From: Cervus elaphus
Taxonomy: Eukaryota; Chordata; Mammalia; Artiodactyla; Cervidae
Direction: 5' to 3'
Assembly (NCBI RefSeq): GCF_910594005.1
Contig: NC_057834.1
Location: 104,249,650 to 104,313,649 of the forward strand
Length of the DNA: 64,000 bases
A model generated the notes under the pieces. The model ran no database searches, was not told the DNA's origin, and saw nothing but the letters and a program-made list of their open reading frames with translations. This document shows positions 10,986-22,372 of this stretch, piece after piece. The position numbers and the translations under genes were made by a program. Numbering within the stretch: the stretch's first letter is position 1; each line of letters starts with the position of its first letter.

Positions 10986-11259
10986 ACCATGAGCACATTT
11001 CCACTTGGACCTACTGAGGTCTAAGGATTGATTAAGTGATACTGTCCTGTTACCTCACCACCAGCATGTCAGTTAGAGAGTCCAGTGTCACCAAGGCTGA
11101 ATGATCTGAGAGCCAGCATTTGGGGACCTTCATTCAATTTGAAAGAACTGCCATGTAGAGTTTAAGAGAGACGCTGAGTTCAAAGGGTAGATTTGGAAGA
11201 GATGAGACTGAAAATATGTGAGAACCAGGTCATAAGGGACCATAGAACTATAATGTCTT

Positions 11260-11430
11260 TGTTCTAAAGGCCTTTGATTCATGATTGAGAAATTCATTTA
11301 TCTAGCCTTTATTTGACACAGATTTGTCAGGTACTTACTCCCTTCCAACCACTATGTTTCAGGCTTGGAAATGGTGGTAGGTAAGTTAGACATGGAACTT
11401 ACAGATTAGCAGACAAGAGAGACAACCAAG
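11260..11430 (+). mobile_element. Ancient L2/MIR-like fragment
   Basis: 'tcaggtacttactcccttcc' and 'aggcttggaaatggtggtag', followed by 'atggaacttacagattagc', follow the layout of the old mammalian 'last segment' repeats of the L2/MIR type. Degraded; exact family uncertain. Confidence 0.4.
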
Positions 11431-12044
11431 TCATTTTGGCCCAGAATGATGCATGTAGCAACTGAGAAGGTACAAGGTGTGATGGGGACACATACGTGGG
11501 ACCCTCAGCTGGGACCCTCAGCCTAGTTCAAGGATGTGGATGGGGTAAAGGATTCCTGAGGAATGTATAAGCTATCTGAAGGATGATGAGACATTAGCCG
11601 GGCGAAGAGGAGCTGAGGAAGCACGCATAAAGCCTTAAGACGAGGGAGAACACTGATTGGGGCATTAGAGGAACTCCAGAGTTCCTGGAGTAGGAAAAAA
11701 GGAAGGATTGCAAGATGAGACTGGAGAGAAAGCCACCATATAACAAGTTTGGATTTGAAGGAAGTAGGACTATAGGAAGCAATGTTCAGATTTACATTTT
11801 AGAAAGAACACTCCAGCTTTGTTGGGGGGGCATTTGTGATATTTATTCAGTAAATATTCGTAGACTATCATTCTGGGTCCTAGGCTCCAGCGTTCATGGC
11901 TTGGTAAATGAGGCAGACAGACTGACAGCAGTAGCAGAATAGCTGAATAATGAAAGTCCAAATTGCACTGCAGTTGGACCCGCCAGAAGGAGTCAGGGAA
12001 ACCTGCAGAGGTGGTGGCATTTGACCTAAGCCATAGGGTGCTAG
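11431..12044. other. No gene seen
   Basis: Contains no supported ORF or RNA gene. It lies past the copy A/B alignment break, and the sequence at the same relative place in copy B is unrelated. Confidence 0.6.
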
Positions 12045-12255
12045 GGGCTTCGCCAGTGGCTCAGAGCTAAAGACTCTGCCTCCAGGTGACAAGGGTTTGA
12101 TTCCTGGGTTGGGACGATCCCCTGGAGGAAGGCGTGGTATCCCACTCCAGTATTCTTGCCCGGAGAAGCGCATGGACAGAAGAGCCTGGCAGGCTGTACT
12201 CCTTAGGGACGCAAAGAGTTGGATACGACTGAAGCCACTGAGCATGCACATACAC
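12045..12255 (+). mobile_element. Bov-tA SINE (shared with 63,605-63,775)
   Basis: Plus-oriented. Has a 'ggcttcgccagtggctcag' head, the 'ttgattcctgggttgggac' B-box region and the 'gagcctggcaggctgtac' tail. The flanking text from 12,278 ('gcccaggcattcc') also matches 63,805 onward, so this is one insertion duplicated with its flank. Confidence 0.88.
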
Positions 12256-13340
12256 ATGCATAATGATGCATTGGAGATTGCCCAGGCATTCCGGTTAGAA
12301 CAGCAGGTGTAAAAACAAGGAGAGTGAAAGAGCATGGCCTGCTCTTTCAGAGTCATTTCAGGAGGTCTTGCGTTTAGGTTGCACAGGACAAGTGACAGTA
12401 AAGGAGATCTGAGAAGAAGGTTGGGAGACACATCTCACTTGTACATTGATTAGGGGTATGAACTTGTGCCTATAACTTGAGAGAAATCACAGACTCCTTG
12501 AAGAATTTGAAGCTTTCTTTGGAAAAATGCACAGGAGTGCCAAATATGCTTGCAATTTCAAGGATTCAGAAATCTGCAGTTAAAATCTCACTGCTCTGGG
12601 CAATAGACCCTTGAAAAATTTCTAAACAATGAAGCCAGATGATCAGATTTGTACTTTAGAATGATCACCAGGGAAGGGTGGAAAGAGACTGGAGGCAAAA
12701 AGATCTGCTAAAAGGTTTTCATAAGGCAAGAGGTATGAAGCTGTAAGGGCTGTTCCATCATGGTGTCAGCAGGGATAAAGAATAGGAAAGGCATCAGCAG
12801 TGGGCATGGGACAGGATGTGATGACAAATGGATAGGAAGAAGGGTCAAAAATGGTGGGACTACTGTCTCCAATATCTGTTCTTCCCATCATCCTTAGTAA
12901 TACAATTTCCAACTTGTAGCTGGACACATCACCATGCAGAAGAGAGACTCCATCTCTGAGGCTCCGTCATAGCTTAATATGGCCACTTAACTAAGCTTCT
13001 ACTACTAAGTTGTGAGTGAAGTGATATATATGTGTGCAAACTCTAGTTCCTGCATTTAAAGAAGAAGACAATGTATTTCTCCCTACCCACTAGCTGGAAT
13101 GTGGTAGTGATAAATCTTGATTCATGAAGATTAGGCCAACAGTCTAGGGATCATAGAATAACCAGTTAGGAAGAGCCTAGGCCCCCAACATTGTAAAGCT
13201 GTTGAATCTGCTCCTGACTGTTTATTCCCCATTTGATATGTGAACAAGAAATAATTTTTTAGCTTGCTTAGACCATTGCACGTTTAGGATCTCTGTTGCA
13301 GGAAGAACTGGACAATTGCATTCAGCATCTCATCTCAACA
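12256..13340. other. No gene; first part paralogous to 63,776-63,970
   Basis: 12,278-12,447 matches 63,803-63,972 closely. About 500 bp (12,448-12,955) has no counterpart there: copy B goes directly to a match of 12,960 ('agcttaatatggcc'). No coding evidence in any part. Confidence 0.65.
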
Positions 13341-13344
13341 GTCT

Positions 13345-14215
13345 AAAGCTGAGGTTATACCAAGTGAGAGAAAATAGTTGCAAATGATGCGACCACCAAG
13401 GGGTTAATTTCCAAGATATACAAATAGCTCATCCAAGACGATAACAAAAAAACCCCAAATCACTTTCCAAAAATAGGCGGAAGACCTAAATAGATATTTT
13501 TCCAATGAAGACATACAGAAGGCTAATAGGCATGTGAACGAATACTCATCCTCACTAGTTATTAGAGAAACACAAATCAAAACTGCAATAGGTACCACCT
13601 CACACCAGTCAGAATGGTCATCACTAAAAAAATCTACAAATAACAAATGCTGGAGAGAGTATGGAGAAAGGGGAGCTCCTCTGCACTGTTGATGGGAATG
13701 TAAATTGGTACAGCCACTATGGAGAACAGTATGGAGTTTCCTCAAAAAGCTAAAAATAGATTTGGCATACCATCTAGCCGACTGAGACATTCAGACAAAA
13801 CTATATCCAGACAAAACTCCTGAGAGCATATCCAGACAAAACTATAATTCATAAAGGTACATTCACCCCTTGTTCATAGCAGCAATATTTACAAAAGGCA
13901 AGACATGGAAACAACCTTAATGTACATTGACAGATGAACAGATAAAGAAAATGTGGCGTATATATGTATATAATGTAACACTGCTCAGCCATAAAAAGAA
14001 TGAAATATTGCCATTTGCAGCAACATGGATGGACCTAGAGATTATTATACTAAGCAAAGAAAGAAAGAGAAAGACAAATACCATATGATATCACTTACAT
14101 GTGGAATCTAAAATATGACACAAATGAACTTATCTGTGAAACAGAAACATACTCACAGACATAGAGAATGTATATGTAGTTTCAAAAGGGTGAGGGAGGA
14201 AAGAACTGGGAGTTG
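13345..14215 (+). mobile_element. Old L1 ORF2 3' part and 3' end
   Basis: Plus-strand L1 ORF2 remnant. Text such as 'aaggggttaatttccaagat', 'gatgggaatgtaaattggta' and 'caacatggatggacctagag' is the standard mammalian L1 ORF2 C-terminal region. Many stops, so long dead. A local repeat of 'atccagacaaaact' occurs at 13,805-13,845. Confidence 0.85.
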
Positions 14216-14499
14216 GGATTCATAGATGCCATTGTTGGTAGGATGGATAAGCAACAAGGTCCTGTGTGAAGCACAGGGAACTGTAGACTGGGAGCAGGGT
14301 GGGAGCAAAGGCCAGGACCTGTGTCTGCTCTGTCTACCCACAGAGAGGATGGACGTAGGTCTGCTTTCCACCCACTGCAGGTTCAGCAGGACAGGCCCAG
14401 CCAGGCCTCACTGGGGGAGAAAGACTCTGATCAACAATTGCAGTGTGTAGGGTGTTCCCCTCATCCAAGCCATTCTTGGGCACCAGCTAGGTGTTCTAC

Positions 14500-15265
14500 C
14501 TTTCAACTTATCTGACACCTTGTACCTGGAAATGGCTTCAGATTTCACAGGTTAAGAGTTCAGTCCCATAAGACTGCCCTGCATCTCAGATGCCAATCAC
14601 AAGCCCAGGTTGTCACCTACGTTTTGACTGACAGGCTGTAGCTTAGAGGTTCCCATGACCTCCTCTTGGGTTCAATTAATTTTTTAGAGCACACAGAACT
14701 CAGAGAAACATTTACTTACTAGAGTATGGGTTTATCATAAAAGGATGTGACTCAGGAACAACTAGATGAAAGAAACATGTAGGGTAAGGAGTGGGGAAAG
14801 GCATGGGGCTTCCTGATCCTCTTGGAGCGTGCTCCTCTCTGCATCTCCACAGGTTCACCAACCAAGGAGCTCTACAAACTCTGGTCCTTGGGTTGTTATG
14901 GAGGCTTCACTACACAGGCATGACTGATTGAATCACTGGCCAATGGTGATTGGTCTCAGTCTTCAGCCCCTCTCATCTCCTCGGAAATCAGGAGGTCAGA
15001 GGAGTACGATTAAAGCTCCAATCCTTTAATGACATGATTGGTTCATGGCAATGAACCAACTGAATTGCCATCAGTTGGATCAGTCCAACTGATCAGTTCC
15101 CATCCTTAGCTGCCATCCAGAAGTTGTTCATTAGCATACAGAAGACCTCTTTATGGCTCTCATCACTTAAGAGATCCCAAGGGTTTTAGGAGCTTTGTGC
15201 CAGAAATGGGACAAAGCCCGATATGTATTTCTTATTATAAATGACAGTATCACAGGAACACTAGA
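14500..15265. mobile_element. Ancient ERVL-type LTR
   Basis: Recognisable run of old mammalian LTR text: 'tatgggtttatcataaaagg', 'tcaccaaccaaggagctcta', 'tatggaggcttcactacac' and 'ccaagggttttaggagcttt', ending in a 'cttattataa' region. I believe it belongs to the MLT/ERVL group. Exact subfamily and strand not determined. Confidence 0.5.
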
Positions 15266-16085
15266 CACTGAAGCTCTCTGCCTGTGACCAGAGTGAACGT
15301 GGGATTCTTAGTTCAAGTGTGAGATAGGCACTGTGTACCTTTAAGTAACGTCCTTCTTTCCAGCTGTGACGAGTAATAAAGTTGACATCTCTGCTGTTTC
15401 ATCTCCCAGTCATTTCCCAGCTTCAGAAATGAGAAAAGTAATGAAATTTATACCCCCCTAATTTCTGTCCCAAGTCCCCCACCCTCCCTGGTCAATACAT
15501 TGGTCTTGTGGATGTGGTCTAGTCTGGTCCAGTTGGTGAACTGGGGTGGAAAAGAGGAGCAGGGGTCCATAGGCAGATGAAGGAATCTTGTATGAATGAG
15601 ACACTGCCACACTCAAAGGATGTTTGAGCCTACAGGACACTAGTCGCTTCTGTTGCACAACTCCAGGGGATGCCATCTCAGTGTACTAGTAAACATCACC
15701 TTCTTAGCTTGTGTTCCAGGAGCTGCAATTCACAGATGGCACAATGTTTCCCTGGAAGACTTATCCTCTGAAAAGGATAAGATAGCACAGAGCCTCACTG
15801 GCAGGTAACTTGGCATGTCCAGGTCTCAGGGTTCAGAGGTCTGATCAGACAGGTAGCAGAACTGAGATACAAGTGATCGAAACCCTACCAAGGGACAAGG
15901 TTTTCACACCAGGATACCATCCAGGACTCAGGAGGAAAGAGTCAGTGGGCCAAGGAGGGCTCAGCCAGGGAGCAGGGAGGCTGACAGTTCAGGCTGGCAC
16001 GATTATAAAGTCACCTGAGTGCCACCTCCAGTTGACTCAATCTAGGCTTAAAAGCAGTCACAACCCAGCATGGAACAAACACAAG
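15266..16085. other. No gene seen
   Basis: Contains overlapping frames of 70-150 codons, but none shows domains, repeats or conserved composition. Treated as intergenic. Confidence 0.55.
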
Positions 16086-16089
16086 ACCC

Positions 16090-16450
16090 AAGGGATCAGC
16101 TCAGTTACGGCTTCTCTCCTAGCTTCTGGTGGCCCCTGGCATTTCTTGGCCTCTGAGAGCGTGACTCCAAAATCTGCCTCCTCCTTCATGGTGCCGTTTT
16201 CTCCCTGTGTCATAACATCATCTTCCTTCTGTGCTTGTCTATCTCTGCATCCACAAGTTATTTTTTTTTGATAAGGATGCCAATCATATTGGATTAGGGC
16301 CCACCCTAAGTACTTCATTTTAATTGGACTACGTCTGTAAAGAACCTGTTTCCAAAAAGTTCACACTGCAAGGTACTAAGGGTCAGGATTTCAATATATC
16401 TTTTGAGGGGGGAAAAGGGGGACACAATTCATCACATAACACATATTTTT
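16090..16450 (+). mobile_element. Ancient mammalian interspersed repeat (family not assigned)
   Basis: The text 'tattggattagggcccaccc' ... 'attttaattggactacgtct' ... 'gggggacacaattcatcac' is a common old mammalian repeat. The segment at 29,530-29,860 looks like the first half of the same family. Confidence 0.5.
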
Positions 16451-16499
16451 GTTCCTCTCTTCTAAAGATGCTCTTCCGTCTAGCTCTCACTCTTCCTCA

Positions 16500-16620
16500 C
16501 AGTTAATGCCTACCATTTCTTAAAATTGCACCTCACTGTAACCTCCTCTGGGAAGCCTCCATGACCTCTGCCCCCAGGACCGCCACAGATACTCACAAAT
16601 CTGGAGGGATGACCAGCAGC
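16500..16620. mobile_element. L2-like fragment
   Basis: 'aacctcctctgggaagcctc' and 'atgacctctgcccccaggac' resemble the reverse of the L2 3' end. Short and degraded. Confidence 0.4.
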
Positions 16621-16769
16621 TCTCATAAGCTCCACATCAGTGCCACTCAGAATGTGGCTAGAAACTTCACAGTGATTTGACATTGTGCGGTCAGTAGGCT
16701 TCTATTGTGTTTGTTTTTAATTTCATTTTCCTACGTATTCATGTTCATGGATGGTGTGGGTTGAAAATT

Positions 16770-17005
16770 TGTTCAGTCACTCAGTTGTGTCTGACTCTAC
16801 CCCATGGACTGCAGCAAGTCAGGCTTCCCTGTCCTTCACCATCTCCCAGAGCTTGCTCAAACTCTTGTCCATTGAGTTGGTGGTACCATCTAATCATCTT
16901 TTTTTTTTCTATTTCTATTATTTTCCATCTAATCGTCTTATCCTCTGTTATCCCCTTCTTTTCCTGCCTTCAATCTTCCTCACCATCAGAGTCTTTAAAA
17001 ATTAT
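16770..17005 (-). mobile_element. BovB LINE 3' end fragment
   Basis: Minus-oriented BovB 3' end: 'gttcagtcactcagttgtgt', then 'ccatctcccagagcttgctc', then 'caccatcagagtcttt'. A T-rich local duplication of 'catctaatc' interrupts it. Confidence 0.8.
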
Positions 17006-17131
17006 ATGTGCTGACAAGATAGCTAAAACAAGTGTAAAACTTAAGACAACAGAGACTTTAAAAGACAACCTGGTGTTCTTTCTTTGTTTCCTGTACTTCT
17101 CCGTCCAACTGTTATAGCAAACAAAGTGGGG

Positions 17132-17648
17132 TGTGAGAGGGTGGTCACATCCCAGGTCTCAGGGACATCATTGGGGACATCCCAAGTGTGTGTTCTAGCT
17201 TTGTGCAGAAACGAATTCAAGAGTGAGCTATGGTAAAGCAAAAGAAAGTTTATTCAGGGAGACATACACCTCATAGACAGAGAATGGTCTATCTCAGATG
17301 GCAAGAGGTACCAGAGGGCAGGGTTGTCAGTTTTTTATAGAATGGGTAATTTCATAGGTTAATGAGTGGGAGGTGTATTCCAGTTATCTTAGGGGCAGGG
17401 ATTGCCATGAATTGGGGCCAATGCCCACTCTTTGACCCTCATGGTCACCCTTGGAACTACCATGGTGCCTGCGGGTGTGTCATTTACCAGATGATGTATT
17501 ACAATGAGTGTCTACTGTCGCTCAAGTTCTAATGGAAGTTGACTTGTCCACCATTTTGGACCCAGCTGATTCTAGTCAGTTTAGGTTGTGTCTTCAATGC
17601 CTATGTCATTTTTTTAAAAGTTGTGCCCTGCCCCTTTTCTGTCTCACA
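17132..17648 (-). mobile_element. Solo LTR of an endogenous retrovirus
   Basis: Begins 'tgtgaga' and ends 'tctcaca', so both strands show the TG...CA ends of an LTR with a 7-bp terminal inverted repeat. Read on the minus strand, a TATA-box-like 'tctataaaaaac' (about 17,331-17,343) precedes an 'aataaa' polyadenylation signal (about 17,248-17,256) by some 80 nt, which is the correct U3-R order. The length of 517 bp is normal for an LTR. No internal retroviral sequence lies on either side, hence solo. Target duplications were not obvious. Confidence 0.8.
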
Positions 17649-17739
17649 GCTTCTCAGAACTAGTAGTTCTCTGTAGGTGCTGTATTCTCTTTTCCTCTGC
17701 CTGGTCCATAAGCTGTTTCCTCTCCTGCAAAACTATTCT

Positions 17740-17850
17740 CCTTGTCACCTGGAAATTAGTTCTATAAAGTAGTCAGATTCACCTCCTCCAGGAAGCTGTA
17801 CCTGATACCTGAGGCCTAAGATCATAGGGCCCTTCCATTCTCTTTAAGCC
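17740..17850. mobile_element. L2-like fragment
   Basis: 'cacctcctccaggaagctgt' with 'acctga' resembles the reverse of the L2 3' end, with no other signal. Confidence 0.4.
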
Positions 17851-18149
17851 TCAGGCTGGAAGCATGTACTCAGGGTTGGGGCTCAGGTTGGAGCATCCCC
17901 AAATCTGTCACAGTGGCATATTGATCATTTTGAATTGGACTTGCTTGAGAATCAGGCAATGCAAATAGGTATCTCTCACTGGTCTCTGTCTCCCTGAAAA
18001 GCAAGAAATGAACCTCTCCTGGGAAAGGTGCACTCCCTGCATCTTGAGGTAGGAGTACATCCTTATCATCAGAGACAGGGAATTCATAGCTGAGACGCTT
18101 GTGTAAACAAACCTTACTTCTTTGAATTTATTACCCTAAGCCCAAACTA

Positions 18150-18360
18150 TGTTCAGGCTCCTGAGCTGCCTCTGCCATTGCAGAATATGCTAGAGATGCA
18201 GGTTCAATCCCTGGGTCTGGAAGATACCCTGGAAAAGAAATGGTTACCCACTCCAATATTCTTGCCTGGGAAATCCCATGGACAGAGGAGCTTGATGGGC
18301 TATAGTCTATGGCGTCGCAAAGAGTTGGACAGGACTAGGACTGAGCAATTAACACGTTCA
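18150..18360 (+). mobile_element. Bov-tA SINE
   Basis: Plus-oriented. Degenerate head, 'caggttcaatccctgggtct' B-box, 'cctgggaaatcccatggac' and 'gcgtcgcaaagagttggac'. Followed directly by the microsatellite at 18,388, a usual place for SINE-tail microsatellites. Confidence 0.88.
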
Positions 18361-18387
18361 CTTTCACTTTACTATTGTGTATGCATA

Positions 18388-18389
18388 AA

Positions 18390-18436
<47 letters not shown>
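18388..18436. repeat. (GT)n(AT)n microsatellite
   Basis: A GT run passes into about 16 AT units and then a degraded ATATAC stretch. Likely length-variable. Confidence 0.9.
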
Positions 18437-18437
<1 letters not shown>

Positions 18438-18459
18438 CATATATACACACATATATTTG

Positions 18460-18722
18460 GCTGTCATGGGTCTTCATCGCTGTTCTCTGACTTTCTCTAG
18501 TTGTGGCAACCAGGGGCTACTCTTCCTTGCCATGCCAGGGCTTCTCTTTGCAGTGACTTCTATTTTTGCTGAGCACTGGCCTTAGGGCAGACAGATTCAG
18601 TAGTTGTGGAGCACTGGCCTAGTTGCCCCGAGGCATGTGGATCTTCCCAGACTAGGGGATATGATCCATGTTTTCTGCACTGGTAGATAGATTTTCTACA
18701 ACGGGAACACCAGGAAAGTCCA
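18460..18722 (-). mobile_element. CHR-type SINE
   Basis: Minus-oriented CHR-like (Cetartiodactyla) SINE: 'ctttctctagttgtggcaac', 'ggcctagttgccccgaggc', and the reversed tRNA-like head 'aacaccaggaaagtcc'. Confidence 0.75.
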
Positions 18723-19940
18723 TAACTATATTTTTATAGAAAATTAGAATGTTTGTCTTCCTAGTTCTTGTTATGCAGAAATGTGCCCAAATTACATAAG
18801 CTCCTATATGCCAATTATTCTGCATATTAATTCATGTTTGGATTTAAAATAAAATGTAAAAGATGACTGTGGAGTTGGAATTTTGAAACAATAGACAAAT
18901 CTGGAAACAAGTCACCATGGAAAAGGCCCTGGACAGCCTTGAGGGAAGGGTGCAGTAGACTGTTTTTGTGTTTCGATTAAGGCCTCTGCCCCTTCCTGAA
19001 ACCCCACCCCCTGCTATGCTTTGGATGGAGGGGGTGGGGTGGCCTAAGGAAACAAGGATATTCTAGGCAGAAGTGGACGGAGGCCCCTTCACAACCCCTT
19101 CTATTAGAAATTCATTTTTAGGAAATGCTGTTGGAGTGGATGGTGGCACTTTTATATCCAAGGTTCCCAAGGAGGAAATCACCAGTGGGCTGCAGGTGTT
19201 GGGACCAGACATGTGGGTCCACAGGGATCTCGTTCAGCAGATTATTGGAGAGAAAAGATTCTGGCAGTGCAAGTGACTAAGGGTGGAAGCCTTACTGGCT
19301 TGAGTCATGCTGGTAGAATACCACCTCCTATTTATGTTTAATGATGCTATTCTTTCTTTACTCACACATCTCCCGTGTATCTATTTTAGTTTCTCCTTTA
19401 GACTGTTTTAGTAGCTTTACTTCTTCAGGAGTGAGTAGATGGTACTTAAATGGCATTGGCTTTCCTCACATGTATAATTCTTGCTCAAGGGATTTCTACT
19501 CATGTGACTTGGCTTGTAGGGGGTCTCCACGTAGGGAAACTCCACTTGGTTGCCTCTGCTCAGGTACTCTTCTGAGTCCCCTGACTCAGATAAGACCATT
19601 TTTTGTGTTAGTAGATTGGCTTGGGTTTTGCTACTTTGAGAATGTAGGTCCCACATGTATGTGGTACAGACCCAAGATTCCAATTGTATGATTCCAGCCT
19701 GGGAGGACTAACTCTCTCTTCTTGCTGAGAACCTGGGAGAGTGGAAGGACACTCAGATTCTTGTTTGTGGATGGCAGCTAAGTCCTGGCTCTAGCTCCAG
19801 GTCCTCATTAAATGCCAGGCCTATGGGCTTTCAAACACCTCCTTCTACAGCCCATCTCTGGTTCTCTTGAAAGCCATGTAACCTTAGCTACTGCTCTATA
19901 TCCAACACCTAGGGAATTTCCTCTTCCTGTCTTTTAAAAC
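18723..19940. other. No gene seen
   Basis: Frames at 19,073-19,276 and 19,341-19,691 are short and show no domain. No repeat family recognised. Confidence 0.5.
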
Positions 19941-19944
19941 AAAT

Positions 19945-20140
19945 GTTATTATTTATTTACTTTTGGCCTTATTTGGGATACACAGGATCTTGCATTGGGT
20001 TTGCATTGCTCTAGTTGAGGAGAGCAGGCTTACTTGTCCTGTGGCATGTGGGATCCTAGCTCCCTGACCAGGGATTGAACCCAGGTCCTCTGCACTGGAA
20101 GGCGAATTCTTAACCACTGGAACACCAGGGAATTCCCTTT
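19945..20140 (-). mobile_element. CHR-type SINE
   Basis: Minus-oriented: 'gcatgtgggatcctagctcc', 'ccagggattgaacccaggtc' and 'aaccactggaacaccaggg'. Confidence 0.85.
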
Positions 20141-20604
20141 TTCTTGCCTTTGAGACTGTATTCTTAAACTATTTGAATATTCAAATATTGTAAATAATAT
20201 TCTGTCTAGTATTACTATATTTTAGGCATGGAAGGGAGTGCTTTAGCATGTTCTTCGTCTATCATCTTGACCTAAAACTTTAATAGAGGTTATTTTTAGT
20301 AAAATACATTTTTAATGTTAATTTTGTAAATATTTCTTTATTCATTCTTCTATTTTTCTAGCAGATTCAAGATGTTTCTCTTTGTCTTCTTTTTAGATGT
20401 ACAATCATATGATATGTAAATAATGACAGCTTTGCAAACTCCTTTTTATTAATTACATGTTTAAATCCCATCCTTTTCTAATTGCATTGACAGGAAGTTC
20501 TAGAGCAATATCCAATAATAATGGTGCTATCAGACCCCCCCCCTCTTGTCTCTGACTTTATTAGAAATGCCTTTAGTGTTTTAGCATTAAACACATCCCA
20601 GCTT

Positions 20605-20685
20605 TGGTTTTTGGAGAAGGAAATGGCAACCCACTCCAGTGTTCTTGCCTGGAGAATCCCATGGACAGAGGAGCCTGGCAGGCGG
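20605..20685 (+). mobile_element. Bov-tA SINE middle fragment
   Basis: Only the core 'ggcaacccactccagtgttc' to 'gaggagcctggcaggc' is present, with no head and no tail. Confidence 0.85.
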
Positions 20686-20960
20686 TTTTGGTTTTGAGAA
20701 ATGTTTTCCTTATGATAAGGGAACACCCCCTACATCTTCATTTTATTAAGAGGCTTATAAGAAATGGGTGGAGGAATTTTATGAAATGCATTTTCAACAT
20801 TCCTAAAGGCAATCAGATGGTTCTTGTCTTTTGACTCATTTAAAATTAGTTTATATTGTTAAATTTCCTAATATGGAACCATCCTTAATTTCTTGATTCA
20901 TGAAATGAACCTCTCTTGATCTTGGTGTGTTACTCTTTTAATGTATTTCTGGCTTCATTT

Positions 20961-20963
<3 letters not shown>

Positions 20964-21000
<37 letters not shown>

Positions 21001-21020
21001 TTAGATATATATATATATAA
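20964..21020. repeat. (AT)n microsatellite
   Basis: Two AT runs (about 20,964-20,997 and 21,005-21,020) separated by 'caatttag'. Confidence 0.9.
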
Positions 21021-21689
21021 TTTATATGTGGAGATATATATTTTTAAACTTTTCTTTCTCATTTCTATTTAGAGGCAAAATTAGTCTGTCAAAATTAGGT
21101 TATTAGATTAAAGATTTACTAATTTTAAAAAAGGAATTAAGATATTTCCCATATGTCTCTGCTCTTGAATAGTTTAAACAGCATCAGAAATATCTGTTTG
21201 TTCAGTGTTTGAAAGATTCACGTGAAATGATCTGAGACTAGGATTTTTTAGAAGAATTTTCTTAATTTCTTCTATGTCATTAGTTTCTTTAGGTGTTCCA
21301 TGTCTTTCTAACCTAATTTTGGTAAGATATATTTTCATAGAAGGGCATCAATTTTATTTGGATTTTCAAATAAACTAATTATAATAGTACATAATAGTCT
21401 CACATGTATCTATCCTTCCTCTGTATATGGAACAAGTCTCTTTTTGGCATAATTTTGTATTGTTGTGCTTTTTTCTCCTGTTTCTTTCTTCTGTGTTGTG
21501 AAGTACCAATATCCACATTTTTCAGCAATCCAGACTTTAAAATTACAAAGTTATGGCTTTAGAGTTGCATTTTTGTTTTCTTGGTCATTAATTTCTGCTC
21601 TTACCTTACTGTTTCCTTATTCTGCCTTTTAGAGATTTGTTTTACTTTTTCCAGCTTCTTGAAATAGTAATAGGTGAGTCTTGTATACT

Positions 21690-21822
21690 TTATTTTTATT
21701 TTTTGTTTTGGTTGCACCATGGGGCATGCAGTACCTTAGTTCTCCAATCAGGGGCCAAACTCATGACCCCTGCTTTGGAAGCATAGGATTTTAACCACTG
21801 GACTGCCAGGGGAGTCCCCTTC
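21690..21822 (-). mobile_element. CHR-type SINE
   Basis: Minus-oriented: 'caccatggggcatgcagtac', 'gaagcataggattttaacca' and 'tggactgccaggggagtccc'. Confidence 0.85.
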
Positions 21823-22159
21823 ATGTATTTTTTTTTTTTTCTTTAATGGCAGTAATATAGCTGGGTTTTTCTGTGAAGTACCTTCTGTTGAACTTCCAGG
21901 ATATCACACTCACTGGATATAGACTTTGGGATTTATTATATGTTTATTACACTTATTATAAGTACTTTCCAAGAGACTTTGGTACCTTAACCCAAGGGAC
22001 AAGATAAGAACACTCAGTGAGATTTGAATATGCAGAAATTGGGCATGAAAATATTGTAAAAACTGAGAAAAAATTGTAAGAAATTCTCAGATGTAGGGAA
22101 AGATTAGGGGTATTGTCTAGGTGGAAGGTATGGCAATAGGCATGTGGCAGACATTTGGA

Positions 22160-22372
22160 GGGCCTTCCCTGGTGGCTCAGCAGTAAAGAACCCGCCTGCA
22201 ATGCAAGGGCTGCTGGAGAAACGGGTTGGACCCCTGGAGAAGATCCCCTGGAGGAGGGCATCAGAAACCCACTCCAGTCTTCTTGCCTGGAGAATCCCAC
22301 GGATAGAAGAGCCTGATGAGCCTCAGTCCACAGAGTCATGAAGAGTCACACACGACTGAAGCAACTTAGCAC
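22160..22372 (+). mobile_element. Bov-tA SINE
   Basis: Near-complete plus-oriented copy: 'ccttccctggtggctcagca', 'ctgcaatgcaagggctgctg', 'tcttgcctggagaatcccac' and 'acgactgaagcaacttagc'. The B-box region is disrupted ('gaaacgggttggacccctgg'). Confidence 0.9.

Larger units (their letters stand above)
1..11066. repeat. Segmental duplication, copy A
   Basis: This block aligns collinearly, in the same orientation, with 38,535-52,368. Shared anchors seen by eye include the ERV pol, gag and leader, the fold-back LTR, the AT-rich stretch after it, the SINEs at 1,690, 7,560 and 10,040, and the LTR-like segments at 7,230 and 10,530. It starts before the window, so its left end is unknown. Similarity stops just after the shared text around the 'cctgttacct' motif near 11,060. 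Most of the block is visibly diverged (substitutions every few bases to tens of bases) except 6,705-8,090. Identity was estimated by eye. Confidence 0.9.
20150..21690 (-). mobile_element. Old L1 ORF2 fragment
   Basis: Minus-oriented L1M-type ORF2 text, for example 'ccttaatttcttgattcatg' followed by 'ttttaatgtatttctggctt', and the degraded stretch to 21,690 ('atttctgctcttaccttac'). A 3' SINE fragment (20,605-20,685) and an AT microsatellite (20,964-21,020) lie inside it. Confidence 0.7.

Noticed and set aside
11880..12431. 183-codon minus frame
   Set aside because: More than a third is the reverse of a Bov-tA SINE, and the rest has no domain. Its paralogue at 63,582-63,860 is different and truncated.
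15810..16271. 153-codon plus frame
   Set aside because: Runs into an ancient interspersed repeat, has no domain or biased composition, and has no supporting splice or promoter context.
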